Of a DNA stretch of 64,000 bases, positions 33,701 through 45,151 are shown piece by piece. Position numbers and translations under genes: made by a program. The first letter of the stretch is position 1. Each line of letters starts with the position of its first letter. This DNA is from Oncomelania hupensis. Its lineage: Eukaryota; Mollusca; Gastropoda; Littorinimorpha; Pomatiopsidae. Below the pieces are notes generated by a model. The model did no database searches and had not been told where the DNA came from. It was given only the letters and a program-made list of their open reading frames with translations. The stretch is from NCBI GenBank assembly GCA_036898135.1, contig CM072511.1, positions 35,856,075 to 35,920,074 of the forward strand, read 5' to 3'.

Positions 33701-34326
33701 TAAGCCTTTCCTCTAAGCCCTTGGCTAAGCTTAAAAGACCAATGAGTGGGATCTAGTTTATACTCTGTTGCTAGACGCTCAAACCTAGTCAGATAGAGAT
33801 CTAGACCTTCTTCTCTCTCATTGAATGTTCCCAGTGGAAATGACATTCCTTGTACAGGGTTGGATGCTACCTCTAGCTGATCTGAGTGGGGAGGGGTTGA
33901 GGAAGAACTTGAAGCTCCTGATCCCAATCTTCTTAGCTCTAACTCATGCTGTCTGTCTTTTTCCTTTTCTGCCCTCTCATACTCCCATCTCCTACTTTCT
34001 GCATCTCTCTCTGCTGCTAATGCTGCCTTCTTCTGTTCTCCTTCTAATTCTAATTTCTTCTGTTCTCTTGCTGCTTCTAATTCTAGTTTCTTTTGCTCTG
34101 CTTCTAATTTCTTCTGCTCTGCTTCTAGTTCTGCTTTTTTCTGTTCTCTCTCTGCGGCTCTCTCTGCCGCTTCGAGTTTCTTCGCCTCTCTCTCTGCTGC
34201 TCTCTCTGCCTTAGCCTCCTGCTTCTCTACCTCTGCATTGATATACGCAATTAGGTCTCCCCCTGCTAAGTGTAAAGCTTCCCCTAATTCCTTGAAGCGC
34301 AATCTCAAGGCCACTGGGTCCGACAT
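30754..34326 (-). CDS. Gag-protease-integrase polyprotein of element C
   Basis: Starts at the ATG of MSDPVALR (34326). Numbering here counts two upstream codons. A Lys/Glu-rich coiled coil spans 35-135, the Gag domain about 170-330, and the CCHC knuckle uses C387, C390, H395 and C400. Protease motif LYDTG is at 451-455. The integrase zinc site is H626/H633/C663/C666; DDE is D696, D755 and E791 with a 35-residue gap; the C-terminal domain runs to about 965. After about residue 984 (AIAIAEE) the frame runs antiphase through RT-connection and RNase H DNA, so the last 200 residues are not genuine protein sequence. The RT catalytic domain is absent. Retained parts predict particle assembly, processing and integration without self-copying. 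Confidence 0.92.
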   Translation of the reverse strand: MSDPVALRLRFKELGEALHLAGGDLIAYINAEVEKQEAKAERAAEREAKKLEAAERAAEREQKKAELEAEQKKLEAEQKKLELEAAREQKKLELEGEQKKAALAAERDAESRRWEYERAEKEKDRQHELELRRLGSGASSSSSTPPHSDQLEVASNPVQGMSFPLGTFNEREEGLDLYLTRFERLATEYKLDPTHWSFKLSQGLRGKAYDIYSKLPTDRVTDYHKVKEALLTGFELTGECYRQKFRTNRRVKGESYAQFADRLSTTLDKWISQSATDKTYDGLTELLVWEQLRETMTPELRTFSVEQGAERLEDLVKVADRYVAAHGEAKSFRRDLKPNGKEAQKRSPNREERTANKPNNPRPGQNKGPNTEFGKRGPAEQRRYCSFCNRNNHSTAECFKLAAQRREERESRPAHRVLTQSSGNKPHTIGDHPSVTDTVKVNGKEANCLYDTGLSYDAIVSESLVSRADLTDKTVDLQGADLTKPTTTCPIAWIEVESRYVTGRIQAAVLQKPLYDLVLGCRYVFLGTPPKTVEIAAVQTRAQAKTQPPQPEFAPNPGLEEIKTAQKEDTSIAKCFQKLPKAHTPPHKGDFYMEEGVLHRQGDGDHTQLVLPATLRAQVLELGHSMPLSGHMGIGATVQRISAHYYWPGITEDVKRYVKSCHQCQRYSPRHHTVPVTLGPSVVVGVPFQQVSVDIVGPLPMTKKRNRFLLTLVDACTMWCEAVPLPAIDTKKIADALIAIFTRVGFPDSIRTDNGSQFTGRLMQDVFELIQVHHIRTPPYHPASNGQVERLNGTLLTILRKVADDNPEAWDTYVNAALFAYRETPHAATGYTPSTLLFGRPLAGPLEALRRSWTEAKIDDTPRGATKYVADLQETLKATWKKAGEALKKARARQAKYYNRHAKDRELQVGDQVLLLLPSGTNKLDIAWRGPYRVTAKKSKTVYQVEVNGRARYHHINLLRKYTDRPATPGTHTWMAIAIAEEVHPQLQQHRRTTDKWNPENRPGQSRMDSRMRDSIPNTQGQNDIGASTPPTRFDSAIRSSHRRKRLRPRSSTATARPQECGDAIPRRLRQQKIETRRDPLRHVGERMFWTSLGHTEIPTLPVWDPLHSSGGPPTTIVPGSLQVFELSPDAMGTHPSGILIPNRVHPRQREPRSRLPQSPSRGGHSSCRPPNTTKGHSTRIRPRPVIPCH
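30768..31259 (-). CDS. RNase H domain of element C, separated from integrase by RT loss
   Basis: 163 codons listed from an internal Met; the frame stays open upstream through KFIHNYNSIAVPLTNG, which is the RT thumb/connection region. RNase H motifs are LRTDASDLG, SEKECFGL, QVDHQPL and NHGADYLSR, giving a full D-E-D-D set. It removes RNA from RNA:DNA hybrids during reverse transcription. It is out of frame with the Gag-PR-IN frame that overlaps it, so its expression would need frameshifting or it is a relic of the deletion. Confidence 0.85.
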   Translation of the reverse strand: MTSAPVLHLPDLTQPFVLRTDASDLGLGAVLLQRDPKNAETLFPVAYASRKLRPAETHYATSEKECFGLVWAIQKFLLYLYGTHFTVQVDHQPLSFLAASKSLNSRLMRWALTRQAYSFQIEYIPGKENHGADYLSRHLVEDTAAVAHPTQLRATAPEFVPAQ

Positions 34327-34667
34327 TGTCAAACGTGTCTATGAACAACCTCTGAATCAAGTGGAATACCAAAACACTAGCAATATTGCAAGTCAATAAC
34401 CACAATGCAAAGACCATAAAATTCGTAATCAATAATAGAATAAAACAAGAGTCAAATGGCATACAACAGTTACTTAAGCAAAACCTGCAAAAGAACAATG
34501 CAACATACAGGCACAAAAATATTTGAAGCAAAAAAGTTTTTAAGTAAAGAATAGTGCACCAGAACTGATCAGTGTTATACCCTTACACTATTCTAAGTTA
34601 TTCTACTACTGCTGTTATCTAATTTTATTGTACTTAGATCCGGTTATACCCAATTCCTATTACACAG

Positions 34668-34692
34668 ATCCTGGCAGGCTCGCCAATTAAAG
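34668..34692 (-). promoter_or_regulatory. Candidate primer binding site of element C
   Basis: In element orientation TGGCGAGCCTGCCAGGATC begins 7 bp after the 5' LTR end. The TGG start and position fit a tRNA-primer site. Element D has nearly the same sequence at 55486-55510. Confidence 0.55.
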
Positions 34693-36222
34693 TGTCACGT
34701 GGGGTTTACGGGCTCTGCACAATGGAATTATGGACCCTCACGTTTATTCGGTGGGAACTGCTAGTAAGTCACCCTATGAATTACTTTAATAAATTTATTT
34801 GTTTAGCTCGTTCTGTGTTAAGGTTGGGGTACAGAAATAGATAGAAAAATGGTAAAAGAATACTGTCACACTAGCTTTCACACGGCTATGAATCATATGT
34901 AGTCCAGCCACTTGATAACAGTTAAAATCACACATTTATTTCTTCTACTCTATACAAGATTCTCTAAGTACTAATCTAACTTAAAAAGTCTCTTTCAATG
35001 CTAATAGTTCGATCGCTGATAGTCTATGCAGCTGTTCTATCTTCATCGGGCCCTTGCTAGTATATCTCATGTAGATTTGGACTACTGTGGTCCGTTTTAC
35101 AGTTTCTGAAGAGTTGGACTACTGTGGTCCTGCTATGATCAGTTTAAGTGCACCTTCGTTGTTACACTTAACTGATAGATGGTGCGTGCGAAGTCCTTCT
35201 GTGAGGTAGCTTCAGGTGCACCTGTGTAGTTGTGTAGTTGGGTTCCCTTGCCACGCTGTGGGGTCTTGTAGGGTGTGATCCAGGGTAACTCTCTCCGACC
35301 TGTGCGGTAGAGGTTACGCAGACAACTCGTCGTTTCTGTGGAGTTGTGCGCACGGGATAGCTCGGGATAGCTCGCCTGCCCGTCTGTAATATAAGAGACG
35401 AAATTCTGCACAACCCTGAATAATCGGTTTGTGCAGAGCGTCTCACTGAAAGCCAAGTAGCCCTCAGTGATAGCTCCACATCTCTATACATAAGCGACGA
35501 ACATTCTGCTACTTCCGGGTTCCACTGGAATCTCACTCTAAATTCCTATACATACATAAATATCAATCGTGTCTAACTATACACATACAGAATTAATAAT
35601 AATATAAACATTCAGTGGTACAGCCACTGGTCTGCAAACATACATATAAGTTAAACAACAGTGGTTCCGTACGGGATACAACATGGCGGCGCAACCGGTC
35701 GTGTTTCGGCTCGTGGTCGGCTCTTCCACGTGGTACGGCAAATTCGGATTAACAATTCACATTTATGCATAGCAAATTCTTCAAACATAATTTCAACAAT
35801 AATATAAATATATCACGATGAAACAGAAGGGTGTTCATTTACCTGTTTGACAAGTTCAGGCCCGTTGTGACTTGATAGAATTCTATGCTTCTAAGTCCTG
35901 CTTCCTGGTCTAAGTGTGTAGAGATTTCTCTGCCAGCTTTCTAGCTGTTAACACTTCGGTGTATTCCTCCCAACTGACCAAAAATGTGCGGGGTTTGGAC
36001 CTAGTCAAACTGGCTCCAACCGCTTTGCCTAAGCTCTCTCATTGGTTCCACGGTCCGATTCAAAACTTAAGTGCTGACGTCACTGCGCTGTGTGTGTGGC
36101 TCAGGCTCGCAGTATGCTGTAATTTAATTGCTGCTGTGTACTATACTAACTCTCTACTGTTACAAAGGCTACACATGGCTAAATAGTCAACAAGCAGAGT
36201 TAATACTAGCCAATTCATGACA
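34693..36222 (-). repeat. 5' LTR of element C
   Basis: 1530 bp, TGTCACGTGG to TTCATGACA on the plus strand, followed by CCCGG. Compared with 29070-30600 it has two substitutions and one 1-bp indel clustered near 36007-36053. Confidence 0.95.
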
Positions 36223-36227
36223 CCCGG

Positions 36228-36666
36228 ATCACCCTCCGTACAAAATATTCCATTTACAAAAAAATAAAACTGTTCAGAACCAAATACGTACACCCATACG
36301 TCTCTTTGGTCCCAATTATGGAGAGCAGAAGATACAGCGTATATTTATATGCAGCCTTATTTTGCCTTGAATAAATATAAAAAAAAACAAGAATTGCATA
36401 GATATTCGAAAGCTTGTACCCCAAACCCCGCCCTTTCGTTCAAACATACATATAACTTTCATGTCCTTTTTCTGGAGGGGAGGGGATACGGTACATATAT
36501 GCAGTACATGGTTTTTTTTAATTCCCCCCCCTGAATGATAGAAGAAAGAATGACATAGATATATTCAGAATCTTGTCCCCATACTTCAAGAGTCCCCCAT
36601 GCTTCATGTTCTCATGTCCCATTTGTGGAGTGCAGGAAATGGGATAGATATCATGTTTCACAGCCA
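36228..36666 (+). repeat. Degenerate tandem repeat units right of element C
   Basis: Three diverged units (about 36310-36440, 36458-36590, 36608-36665) share TTTCTGGAGGGGAGGGGATA-like, ATATGCAG and GATATTC(G/A)(G/A)AA(G/T)CTTGT blocks, roughly 130-150 bp apart. The last is cut by a SINE. Similar units lie at 28930 and 37540. Confidence 0.55.
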
Positions 36667-36862
36667 GCGTGGCCTCGTAGCTCAGTTGGTAGTTGAGCTG
36701 ATTTTCTATGCCCAAGGTCGCGAGTTCGAGGGGCGAACTTATGTGACTTGGTAGGTACGAGACTATTCAGGACACTAAAGGTTCTCTCCGGGTAATCCGG
36801 TTTCCTCCCTCCCTTCACTAATGATATTGGATGCAGTTAATCTAAAACTTTCAAAAATAAAA
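36667..36862 (+). mobile_element. tRNA-derived SINE with CTCCGGGTAATCCGG core
   Basis: The head GGCCTCGTAGCTCAGTTGGTAG resembles a tRNA A-box arm and GCGAGTTCGAG a B-box. The core TTCTCTCCGGGTAATCCGG and then CCTCCCTCCC follows. A two-base insertion in the D-arm and poor stem pairing exclude a working tRNA. Confidence 0.65.
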
Positions 36863-37048
36863 ATTCGACTACCTTTTTGTCTTCTAACAGAAATCTCCCT
36901 GCCTTTACACCAAGCTTACATGTTTGAGTGATAGATGTGTGTTGTGTGTAAATGAGAGTGGGGGAAACGCGTGAGCGGGGTATATTGGTACAGATCGTCG
37001 TGCTTTGAGCCTGATTCGTAATTTGGTAAAAAACGCGTATATAGCATA

Positions 37049-37049
<1 letters not shown>
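36863..37049. other. Short spacer, nothing recognised
   Basis: No feature seen between the two SINEs. Confidence 0.4.
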
Positions 37050-37100
<51 letters not shown>

Positions 37101-37388
37101 GTCGGATAGTGCAGTGGTTGGAGCACTCGCTACTGTGTCGAAAGTGAAGCACCGTCCGGTGCGGTTAGCACTTGGATGGGTGACCGCTAAGGTGTGAAGC
37201 GACAAACAACAACGCCCCCAGTTGACTCAACTGTGATTGAGTACCTACTCTCTTGAGGGTGGGGAAGGTAAAGCAGCGAGGGAGAGAGTTGGGCATCGCC
37301 CTCATTACGCTGGCCCAAGATAAGTGTGATCTCCAACATCACGCTCCCCTACGGCCACAAGGCTATGGGACTACCTTTACCTTTTACC

Positions 37389-37436
<48 letters not shown>
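37050..37436 (+). mobile_element. SINE with 5S-rRNA-like motif between two (ATT)n tracts, copy 2
   Basis: The body 37100-37386 contains GGTTAGCACTTGGATGGGTGACCGC, very close to the 5S rRNA internal control region, then TTGACTCAACTGTGATTGAG and ATTACGCTGGCCCAAG blocks shared with 1515-1735. It is flanked by ATT tracts at 37050-37099 and 37389-37436. The right tract is probably the 3' tail; the left may be the tail of an earlier insertion. Confidence 0.6.
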
Positions 37437-37440
<4 letters not shown>

Positions 37441-37539
37441 TTTTTGTTGCAGAGAGTTAAAGCGTGTACACCCCAATTTAATTTAAATCTTCTGCATCGG
37501 CTCCCTGTAACATCATCTAAGTGTTGTTGCTGTTTGCTT

Positions 37540-37660
37540 TAGATTCTACTCCTATCTCCCATTTCTAGAGGCAGGAGATGCGATAGATATGCCGCCCCAG
37601 GTTTTTCTGGAAAAAAAAATGATTACAGCGTTATTCAGAAGCTTGTACACCCTAAGCACC
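37540..37660 (+). repeat. Further diverged unit of the 28.9/36.3 kb tandem repeat
   Basis: TCCCATTTCTAGAGGCAGGAG, ATAGATATGCCGCCCCAGG and TTATTCAGAAGCTTGTAC occur in the same order as at 36458-36590. Confidence 0.5.
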
Positions 37661-37865
37661 TTCACCGCCCTAAAGATCCTTGGAGATGGGATCACCAAGA
37701 AGCCTGGTTCTTGAAGGGAAAAGGAAAATTGAATTAACACATAATATTGCCAAGTTTAATTGTTTCCGCAGCCCTGTCCTCTTCCCTTACCTCTTCCCAC
37801 CAACCCCACCACAACCACTCATCTTTTATTCTTAATTGGATACACATTCAGCTTCTCCGTTTCTT

Positions 37866-38041
37866 GCACTGAAAAAGAAGAGTTGTACTGAGCAGATATT
37901 CCAAACTTTCTATCTCGATATCTTCCTATTTCCTCTACAGGCCATATACGTTGCACAGAAAAAGAAGAGTTGTACTGTGCAGATAATTCCAAACTTTCTA
38001 TCTCGATAATCTTCCTATTTCCTCTACAGGCCCTATACGAA
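37866..38041 (+). repeat. Two-unit 88-bp tandem duplication
   Basis: 37866-37952 and 37953-38041 share GAAAAAGAAGAGTTGTACTG and TTCCTATTTCCTCTACAGGC with only a few differences. Confidence 0.9.
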
Positions 38042-38325
38042 TTCTTCAAGAAACGGGGACCGAGACGGTTAGACAATCAGCGAGATTTCGAGAAGTCTGC
38101 CATGCAGTACTGAAGCTGGCAACTTGGCACGCGAACAAATGACACATTATAAAGTATTCACAACTACCTTGTCCGTTTTGGGGGTGAGAAGATAGGTAAG
38201 ATAGAGGAGAGAGAGGAACGAGGGGGTAACTTAACCCTTCTGTCCTGTCCACAATGATAGGGGGAGAGGAGTACAGGGTTTAAATAATATCCACTCACCA
38301 TCTCGTCCTGTACTAGGTTCTGAGA
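38042..38325. other. No recognisable feature
   Basis: Unique-looking sequence. Confidence 0.4.
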
Positions 38326-38700
38326 AAAGAGGAGATTTGGGCAAAAGATCGGCTGAGTTTGTGGGCAAACTTACCAAACTTTGCTTTTTCCTGCAACATA
38401 CACCGCCACCATGGACAAATTATGATAGATGTATTTATTCCCCAGTGTCATCCCGCACTATGTGTGACCAACCAGAAATATTTTTTGAGATATTGCACAA
38501 AAGATTAGAATAGTTCAGGCAAACTTTCGAAAACTTATATTGTCCATTCAACATACCACTGTGGACCGAACAGAGTAGACACATTCCAACCTCTAATGGT
38601 ATGTGACAAACCACAAATATTTATGAGAAATTGGCACAAGATTGGGGAAGTTTGGACAACTTGCACCACCCAGACTGTCTTGGCAAGCAACATAAACACG
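38326..38700 (+). repeat. Three diverged tandem units of about 140-155 bp
   Basis: GAGAT/A-TT-GGGCA/GCACA-AAGAT blocks followed by GTTT/GTTCAGGCAAACTT/GGACAACTT occur near 38331, 38487 and 38624. The first two units also share CAACATACACC/CAACATACCAC and ACCA(A)CCAGAAATATTT-like blocks. Confidence 0.6.
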
Positions 38701-39166
38701 ATGGATTACATCCACACACAAGCAAGATACTGTGGGGTCGTCTGGCTGATTATTATGAAATGTGGTGATCAGATTGTTTTCCCATCATTGTAGCTTGTAG
38801 TTGTACGATACACAAGAAAGTATGTGCGTCTGTCACAACTTCAAAGTAGAGCCGTCTCTCTGGCTGACATTAATGGAATGTTGTAATCAATGTGGTGTTT
38901 CCTGCGTCTTTCTCTTTCGTTCTTCTTATATAGATTAGCTTGAATAATTATGCGCATTAAGACGTTTCGTGTTTTCCAATATTGGAACTGCAAACAGGGA
39001 CTCCCTACTGATAATAATGATAAATAATAAGAACCCAGTATCCAATAACTATAAAATATCATGCGCGTAGATTTGTGTTAGTTTATTGTGGGTTTTTTCC
39101 CCAAAGTATTAATTTATAATTTCCTGCCTTTGTTAAAATGTAGACCTGCGCTTAACTAGACTTCTT
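38701..39166. other. No recognisable feature
   Basis: AT-rich sequence without a supported gene. Confidence 0.4.
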
Positions 39167-39890
39167 CTATCCTATCCTATCCTATCCCATAACTCGGAGG
39201 TCGTTGGGGCACCACAGATGATCGTTCAACCAGCGTACTCCATCTTTCTCTGTCCTCAGCAACCCTGATGGCTTTGCTCAGTGTCAAACCAATCCATTCT
39301 CGAATGATGTCCTCCCACCTCTTTTTCGGTCTCCCTCTTTTTCTATCTCCTTGCACTGTGCCTTGCAGGATGGTCTTTGCAAGGCCTGATGATATGGGGA
39401 CGTGGCCATACCAACGGAGTTTCTGTTTCTTCACCACTGTGAGCAGGTCATCATGTTTTCCAATGGCTTGTGTGATGGTCTGTCAGACTTCGTCGTTGGT
39501 GATGTGCTGGGGAAATGCCCAGAAGTCTTCTGTAGCCTCTCATGTCCATGCTTTGTATTCTTCGTTGTAGATCTGCTGTGAGAGTCCATGTTTCGCAAGC
39601 GTACAGGAAGATGGGGGTGACAATGGAGCGCAGCAGTCTTACCTGGAATGTAGACTGATGGTCCAGTCTTTCCAAATGGGCTTCAACCTTGCCAGGGCAG
39701 CAGTTGTTTGTGCGATCCGAGAGAGGACTTCCTGTCGGGACCCATTGTCTGATACAATGGTTCCTAAATATTGAAAGCTATGCACTGTATTGAAGGATTG
39801 GCCTTGGACTTTGATGTCCATGTTGATGCCATTGGTGTTGTTAATCATCATTTTGGTCTTCTCTGCACTTGTTTCTATTCCATAGGCTCT
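39167..39890 (-). mobile_element. Non-LTR retrotransposon 3' end, copy 4 (longest)
   Basis: The minus strand encodes, across three frames, SFQYLGTIVSDNGSR, AQTTAALARLKPIWKD, LLRSIVTPIFLYACETWTL, MRGYRRLLGIS, KLRWYGHV and KRGRPKKRWEDIIREW. These are the thumb and C-terminal tail of a LINE RT. At least two frameshifts inactivate it. The 3' end is the TCCTATCC tail at 39167. This is the longest of the four family members here. Confidence 0.85.
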
Positions 39891-39937
39891 GAACTAGACT
39901 TAATCACTTATTTAGCATCTTTTTTTTATTTGCAGTG

Positions 39938-40647
39938 TGTTACACCTTATTTACCAATAGCCGATTCAGCCCCGATGTTTGAATCTTGATAATAATGTAA
40001 CTTGAATTCGTTTATCCATGCAGCCTGTTCACTCAGCAACAAGGCAGGAGTCGTCGCATAAATTTCTCCAACTTTATTCAGCAAACATCAACAACTGCAT
40101 ACAAGATCGTTTGACGAAAATCACTTCAAAAATCATCCTACAAGCAGACAGTGCATTACTTATAGAGTTCCATCGAGACAAAATTCGAACATTCCAGCAT
40201 GACGCAATAACACTCTATCAAAATAAAACTCGTCACCGGAACAATGCTCTGCCTTACGTCACATAATGTTTACGAATCTACATGATTCGACGAGCTTTTA
40301 TCTGGAACACAGGCGCTTGTATCTGGACACGCAGCGCCAATGCCTGTGGCGCGTCTCCCTTTGGTTATCGTATTATAGATAATATGTAATCAAAGGGAGA
40401 CGCGTCACAAGCATAGGCGCTCGCGTGTCCAGATACAAGCGCCTGCGATCTGGAAGGTCTGGAAGCTTCGATCGATAATAAACAAGTAATTCCAGAAAAT
40501 CCCAAAAAATTTACCGACGAACATTATCAACATTATACTTCTTCTAGCAACAACGCAAAATCAAATTAAAGATAAATAAACACGCTAATATTGCATGCTT
40601 TGCAAAACAAAATGGTCGCAACTGCTATACGCGTTCCAATCGCAACA
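39938..40647 (-). mobile_element. Solo LTR, related to A/B family
   Basis: 710 bp from TGTTACACC to TCGCAACA, flanked by CAGTG on both sides (39933-39937 and 40648-40652), so it is a true insertion reduced to one LTR. It shares TTCAGCCCCGATG, CATCAACAACTGCATACAAG and TTTGCAAAACAAA with the A/B LTRs but is well diverged. The extra length comes from a palindromic segment at 40311-40446. Confidence 0.88.
40311..40446. repeat. About 135-bp imperfect palindrome inside the solo LTR
   Basis: Left arm AGGCGCTTGTATCTGGACACG and a nearer GCGTCTCCCTTTG pair with CAAAGGGAGACGC and CGTGTCCAGATACAAGCGCCT on the right, around a centre near 40375. ATCTGGA occurs just outside both ends, a possible target duplication, so it may be a fold-back MITE inserted into the LTR. 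Confidence 0.7.
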
Positions 40648-40671
40648 CAGTGTTTTTATCTTTTTGTGAGT

Positions 40672-40673
<2 letters not shown>

Positions 40674-40736
<63 letters not shown>
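40674..40736. repeat. (CT)n microsatellite
   Basis: About 31 CT units followed by a short CA patch. Confidence 0.95.
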
Positions 40737-42512
<1,776 letters not shown>

Positions 42513-42615
42513 GCAGGCTCTTTGTCTCATGTTACATTCGGATGAGAGTATAAACCGAGGCCTAGTCTGTGCACGCATTTGTTTCATGGCATGGACTTTA
42601 AAGATCCTGACGCTC
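42513..42615 (+). mobile_element. Left part of a SINE interrupted by solo LTR F
   Basis: CATTCGGATGAGAGTATAAACC and TTTAAAGATCCTGACGCTC match the body of the SINE at 957-1458. The sequence continues across the insertion at 58203 with ATGTCCTAGATGGTGAGTGCC, the next part of the same SINE. Confidence 0.85.
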
Positions 42616-42849
42616 TGTTACGTTAAAACGCGCACGATAGTTCATGTGTGACGCGCACGATAGATCTTATCGTTTTATTTTGCAAAGAATGCAATAATAG
42701 AGTGTATTTACCTTTGATTTGATTTTGCGTTGTTGTTAGAAGAAGCTTTGTATAACGTTGGTAATTTTAGTTGGTCGATATTATTTGAGAATTTTCTAGA
42801 GTGGGTTGTTCACTATCGATCGAAGCGTATGGATAATTCTAGTGGTAAC

Positions 42850-44399
42850 TGTCACGTGGGGTTTATGGGCTCTGCACAATGGAATTATGGACCCTCACGT
42901 TTATTCGGTGGGAACTGCTAGTAAGTCACCCTATGAATTACTTTAATAAATTTATTTGTTTAGCTCGTTCTGTGTTAAGGTTGGGGTACAGAAATAGATA
43001 GAACAATGGTAAGAGATTACTGTCACACTAGCTTTCACACGGCTATGAATCATATGTAGTCCAGCCACTTGATAACAGTTAAAATCACACATTTATTTCT
43101 TCTACTCTATACAAGATTCTCTAAGTACTAATCTAACTTAAAAAGTCTCTGTTCATGCTAATAGTTCGATCGCTGATAGTCTAGGCCGCTGTTTTTCTTC
43201 CTCGGGCACTTGCTATAATATTTCATGTAGATTTGGACTACTGTGGTCCGTTTTACAGTTTCTGAAGAGTTGGACTACTGTGGTCCTGTATTGATCAGTT
43301 TAAGTGCACCTTCGTTTTTGCACTTAACTGCTAGATGGTGCGTGCGAAGTCCTTCTGTGAGGTAGCTTCTGGTCCACCTGTGTCGTTGTGTAGTTGGGTT
43401 CCCTTGCCACGCTGTGGGGTCTGACAGGGTGTCTTTCAAGGCAGCTCTTTCCGTCTTGTGCGGTAGAGTCTCCTCAACCAACTGGTCGTTTCTGTGGAGT
43501 GGGGTGCACAGGATAGCTCGGGATAGCTCGGGATAGCTCGGGATAGCTCGCCTGCTCGTCTGTAATATAAGAGACGAAATTCTGCACAACCCTGAATAAT
43601 CGGTTTGTGCAGAGCGTCTCACTGAAAGCCAAGTAGCCCTCAGTGATAGCTCCACATCTCTATACATAAGCGACGAACATTCTGCTACTTCCGGGTTCCA
43701 CTGGAATCTCAACTCTAAATTCCTATACATACATAAATATCAATCGTGTCTAACTATACACATACAGAATTAATAATATTATAAACATTCAGTGGTACAG
43801 CCACTGGTCTGCAAACATACATATAAGTTAAACAACAGTGGTTCCGTACGGGATACAACATGGCGGCGCAACCGGTCGTGTTTCGCCTCGTGGTAGGCTC
43901 TTCCACGTGGTCCCGCAAATTCGGATTAACAATTCACATTTATGCATAGCAAATTCTTCAAACATAATTTCAACAATAATATAAATATATCACGATGAAA
44001 CAGAAGGGTGTTCATTTACCTGTTTGACAAGTTCAGGCCCGTGTTGACTGAATAGAATTCTGAGATTCTAAGTCCTGCTTCCTGGTCTATGAGTGAAGAT
44101 AGTTCTCTGCTAGCTAAGGAGATGTTACTTCTTCCTCGTCTCACACACGACTGACCAAGCTGTGCTAGGTTTTGACACAGTCAAAACTGCTCTACCCACT
44201 TAGCCTGCTGCTGATTGGTTAAAACGGTCCGATTCAAAGCTCAAGTGCTGAGTCACTGCGATGTGGGTCGGGCTCGCGGTGTGTGGTATGCTGTGTAATT
44301 TAATTGCTGCTGTGTAATAGTCTAACGTCTCTACTGTTACAAAGACTACACATGGCTAAATAGTCAACAAGCAGAGTTAAGACTAGCCAGTTCGTGACA
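42850..44399 (-). repeat. 3' LTR of element D
   Basis: 1550 bp, TGTCACGTGG to TTCGTGACA on the plus strand. It has four copies of GGATAGCTCG at 43511-43550, against five in the other LTR and two in element C. Confidence 0.95.
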
Positions 44400-44566
44400 G
44401 GCTCCCTCAACTGAAAAAAGGCGATGACTACTGGATTCGACCTTTTTCTACTACAGAGCCTAGTTTAACGCTGCACTATCCTAGGGTCCTATTTACAAAC
44501 TAATTAAGTTGCTCTACCTGAGCTGCAATGCTGTGCCAGGTAGCTATGAACACTAGTGACAGGGTT

Positions 44567-45151
44567 TTACTGGACGGGGACGAATTCTGGTGCTGCGGCC
44601 CTTAGTTGTGATGGGTGGGCGACAGCTGCTGTGTCCTCCACGAGATGGCGACTGAGGTAGTCGGCTCCGTGGTTTTCTTTGCCGGGGATGTACTCGATCT
44701 GGAATGAGTATGCCTGAAGGGTGAGTGCCCATCTCATCAGGCGAGAGTTCAAAGACTTGGAGGCTGCCAGGAACGATAGTGGTTGGTGGTCCACCTGAAC
44801 TGTGAAGTGGGTCCCATACAGGTAGAGTTGAAACTTCTGTATGGCCCAGACTAGTCCAAGGCATTCCTTCTCCGACGTGGCGTAGTGGGTCTCGGCGGGT
44901 CTCAATTTCCTGCTGGCGTAGGCGACGGGGAATAGCGTCTCTGCATTCTTGGGGTCGCGCTGTAGCAGTACTGCTCCGAGGCCTAAGTCGCTTGCGTCGG
45001 TGCGAAGAACGAATGGCTGAGTCAAATCGGGTAGGTGGAGTACTGGCGCCGATGTCATTCTGTCCTTGAGTGTTTGGAATGCTGTCTCACATTCCGCTGT
45101 CCAAACTACTTTGTCCGGGGCGATTTTCCGGGTTCCATTTGTCAGTGGCAC
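44567..45151 (-). CDS. RNase H domain of element D
   Basis: 194 codons from a GTG-equivalent position; the frame opens upstream into the RT-connection region (LTNGTRKIAPDKVVW). Acidic residues D52, E96, D121 and D164 lie in TDASD, SEKEC, QVDHQ and GADYLSR, a complete RNase H set. It is out of phase with the integrase frame that overlaps its start (45087-45151), exactly as in element C. The domain looks conserved in sequence but has no obvious way to be translated with Gag. Confidence 0.85.
   Translation of the reverse strand: MPLTNGTRKIAPDKVVWTAECETAFQTLKDRMTSAPVLHLPDLTQPFVLRTDASDLGLGAVLLQRDPKNAETLFPVAYASRKLRPAETHYATSEKECLGLVWAIQKFQLYLYGTHFTVQVDHQPLSFLAASKSLNSRLMRWALTLQAYSFQIEYIPGKENHGADYLSRHLVEDTAAVAHPSQLRAAAPEFVPVQ

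Larger units (their letters stand above)
29070..36222 (-). mobile_element. LTR retrotransposon C, RT-deleted
   Basis: 7,153 bp bounded by the duplication CCCGG (29065-29069 and 36223-36227). LTRs of 1531 and 1530 bp differ at about three positions, so it is young. In element orientation: 5' LTR, primer site, coiled-coil Gag, protease, integrase, then RNase H in another frame, polypurine tract, 3' LTR. RT between integrase and RNase H is missing. Integrase before RNase H is the Gmr1-like order. Element D is a sister copy with the same deletion. Confidence 0.95.

Noticed and set aside
37150..37190. 5S rRNA gene
   Set aside because: Only the internal control region-like block is present; the rest of 5S is absent and the unit is a dispersed repeat.
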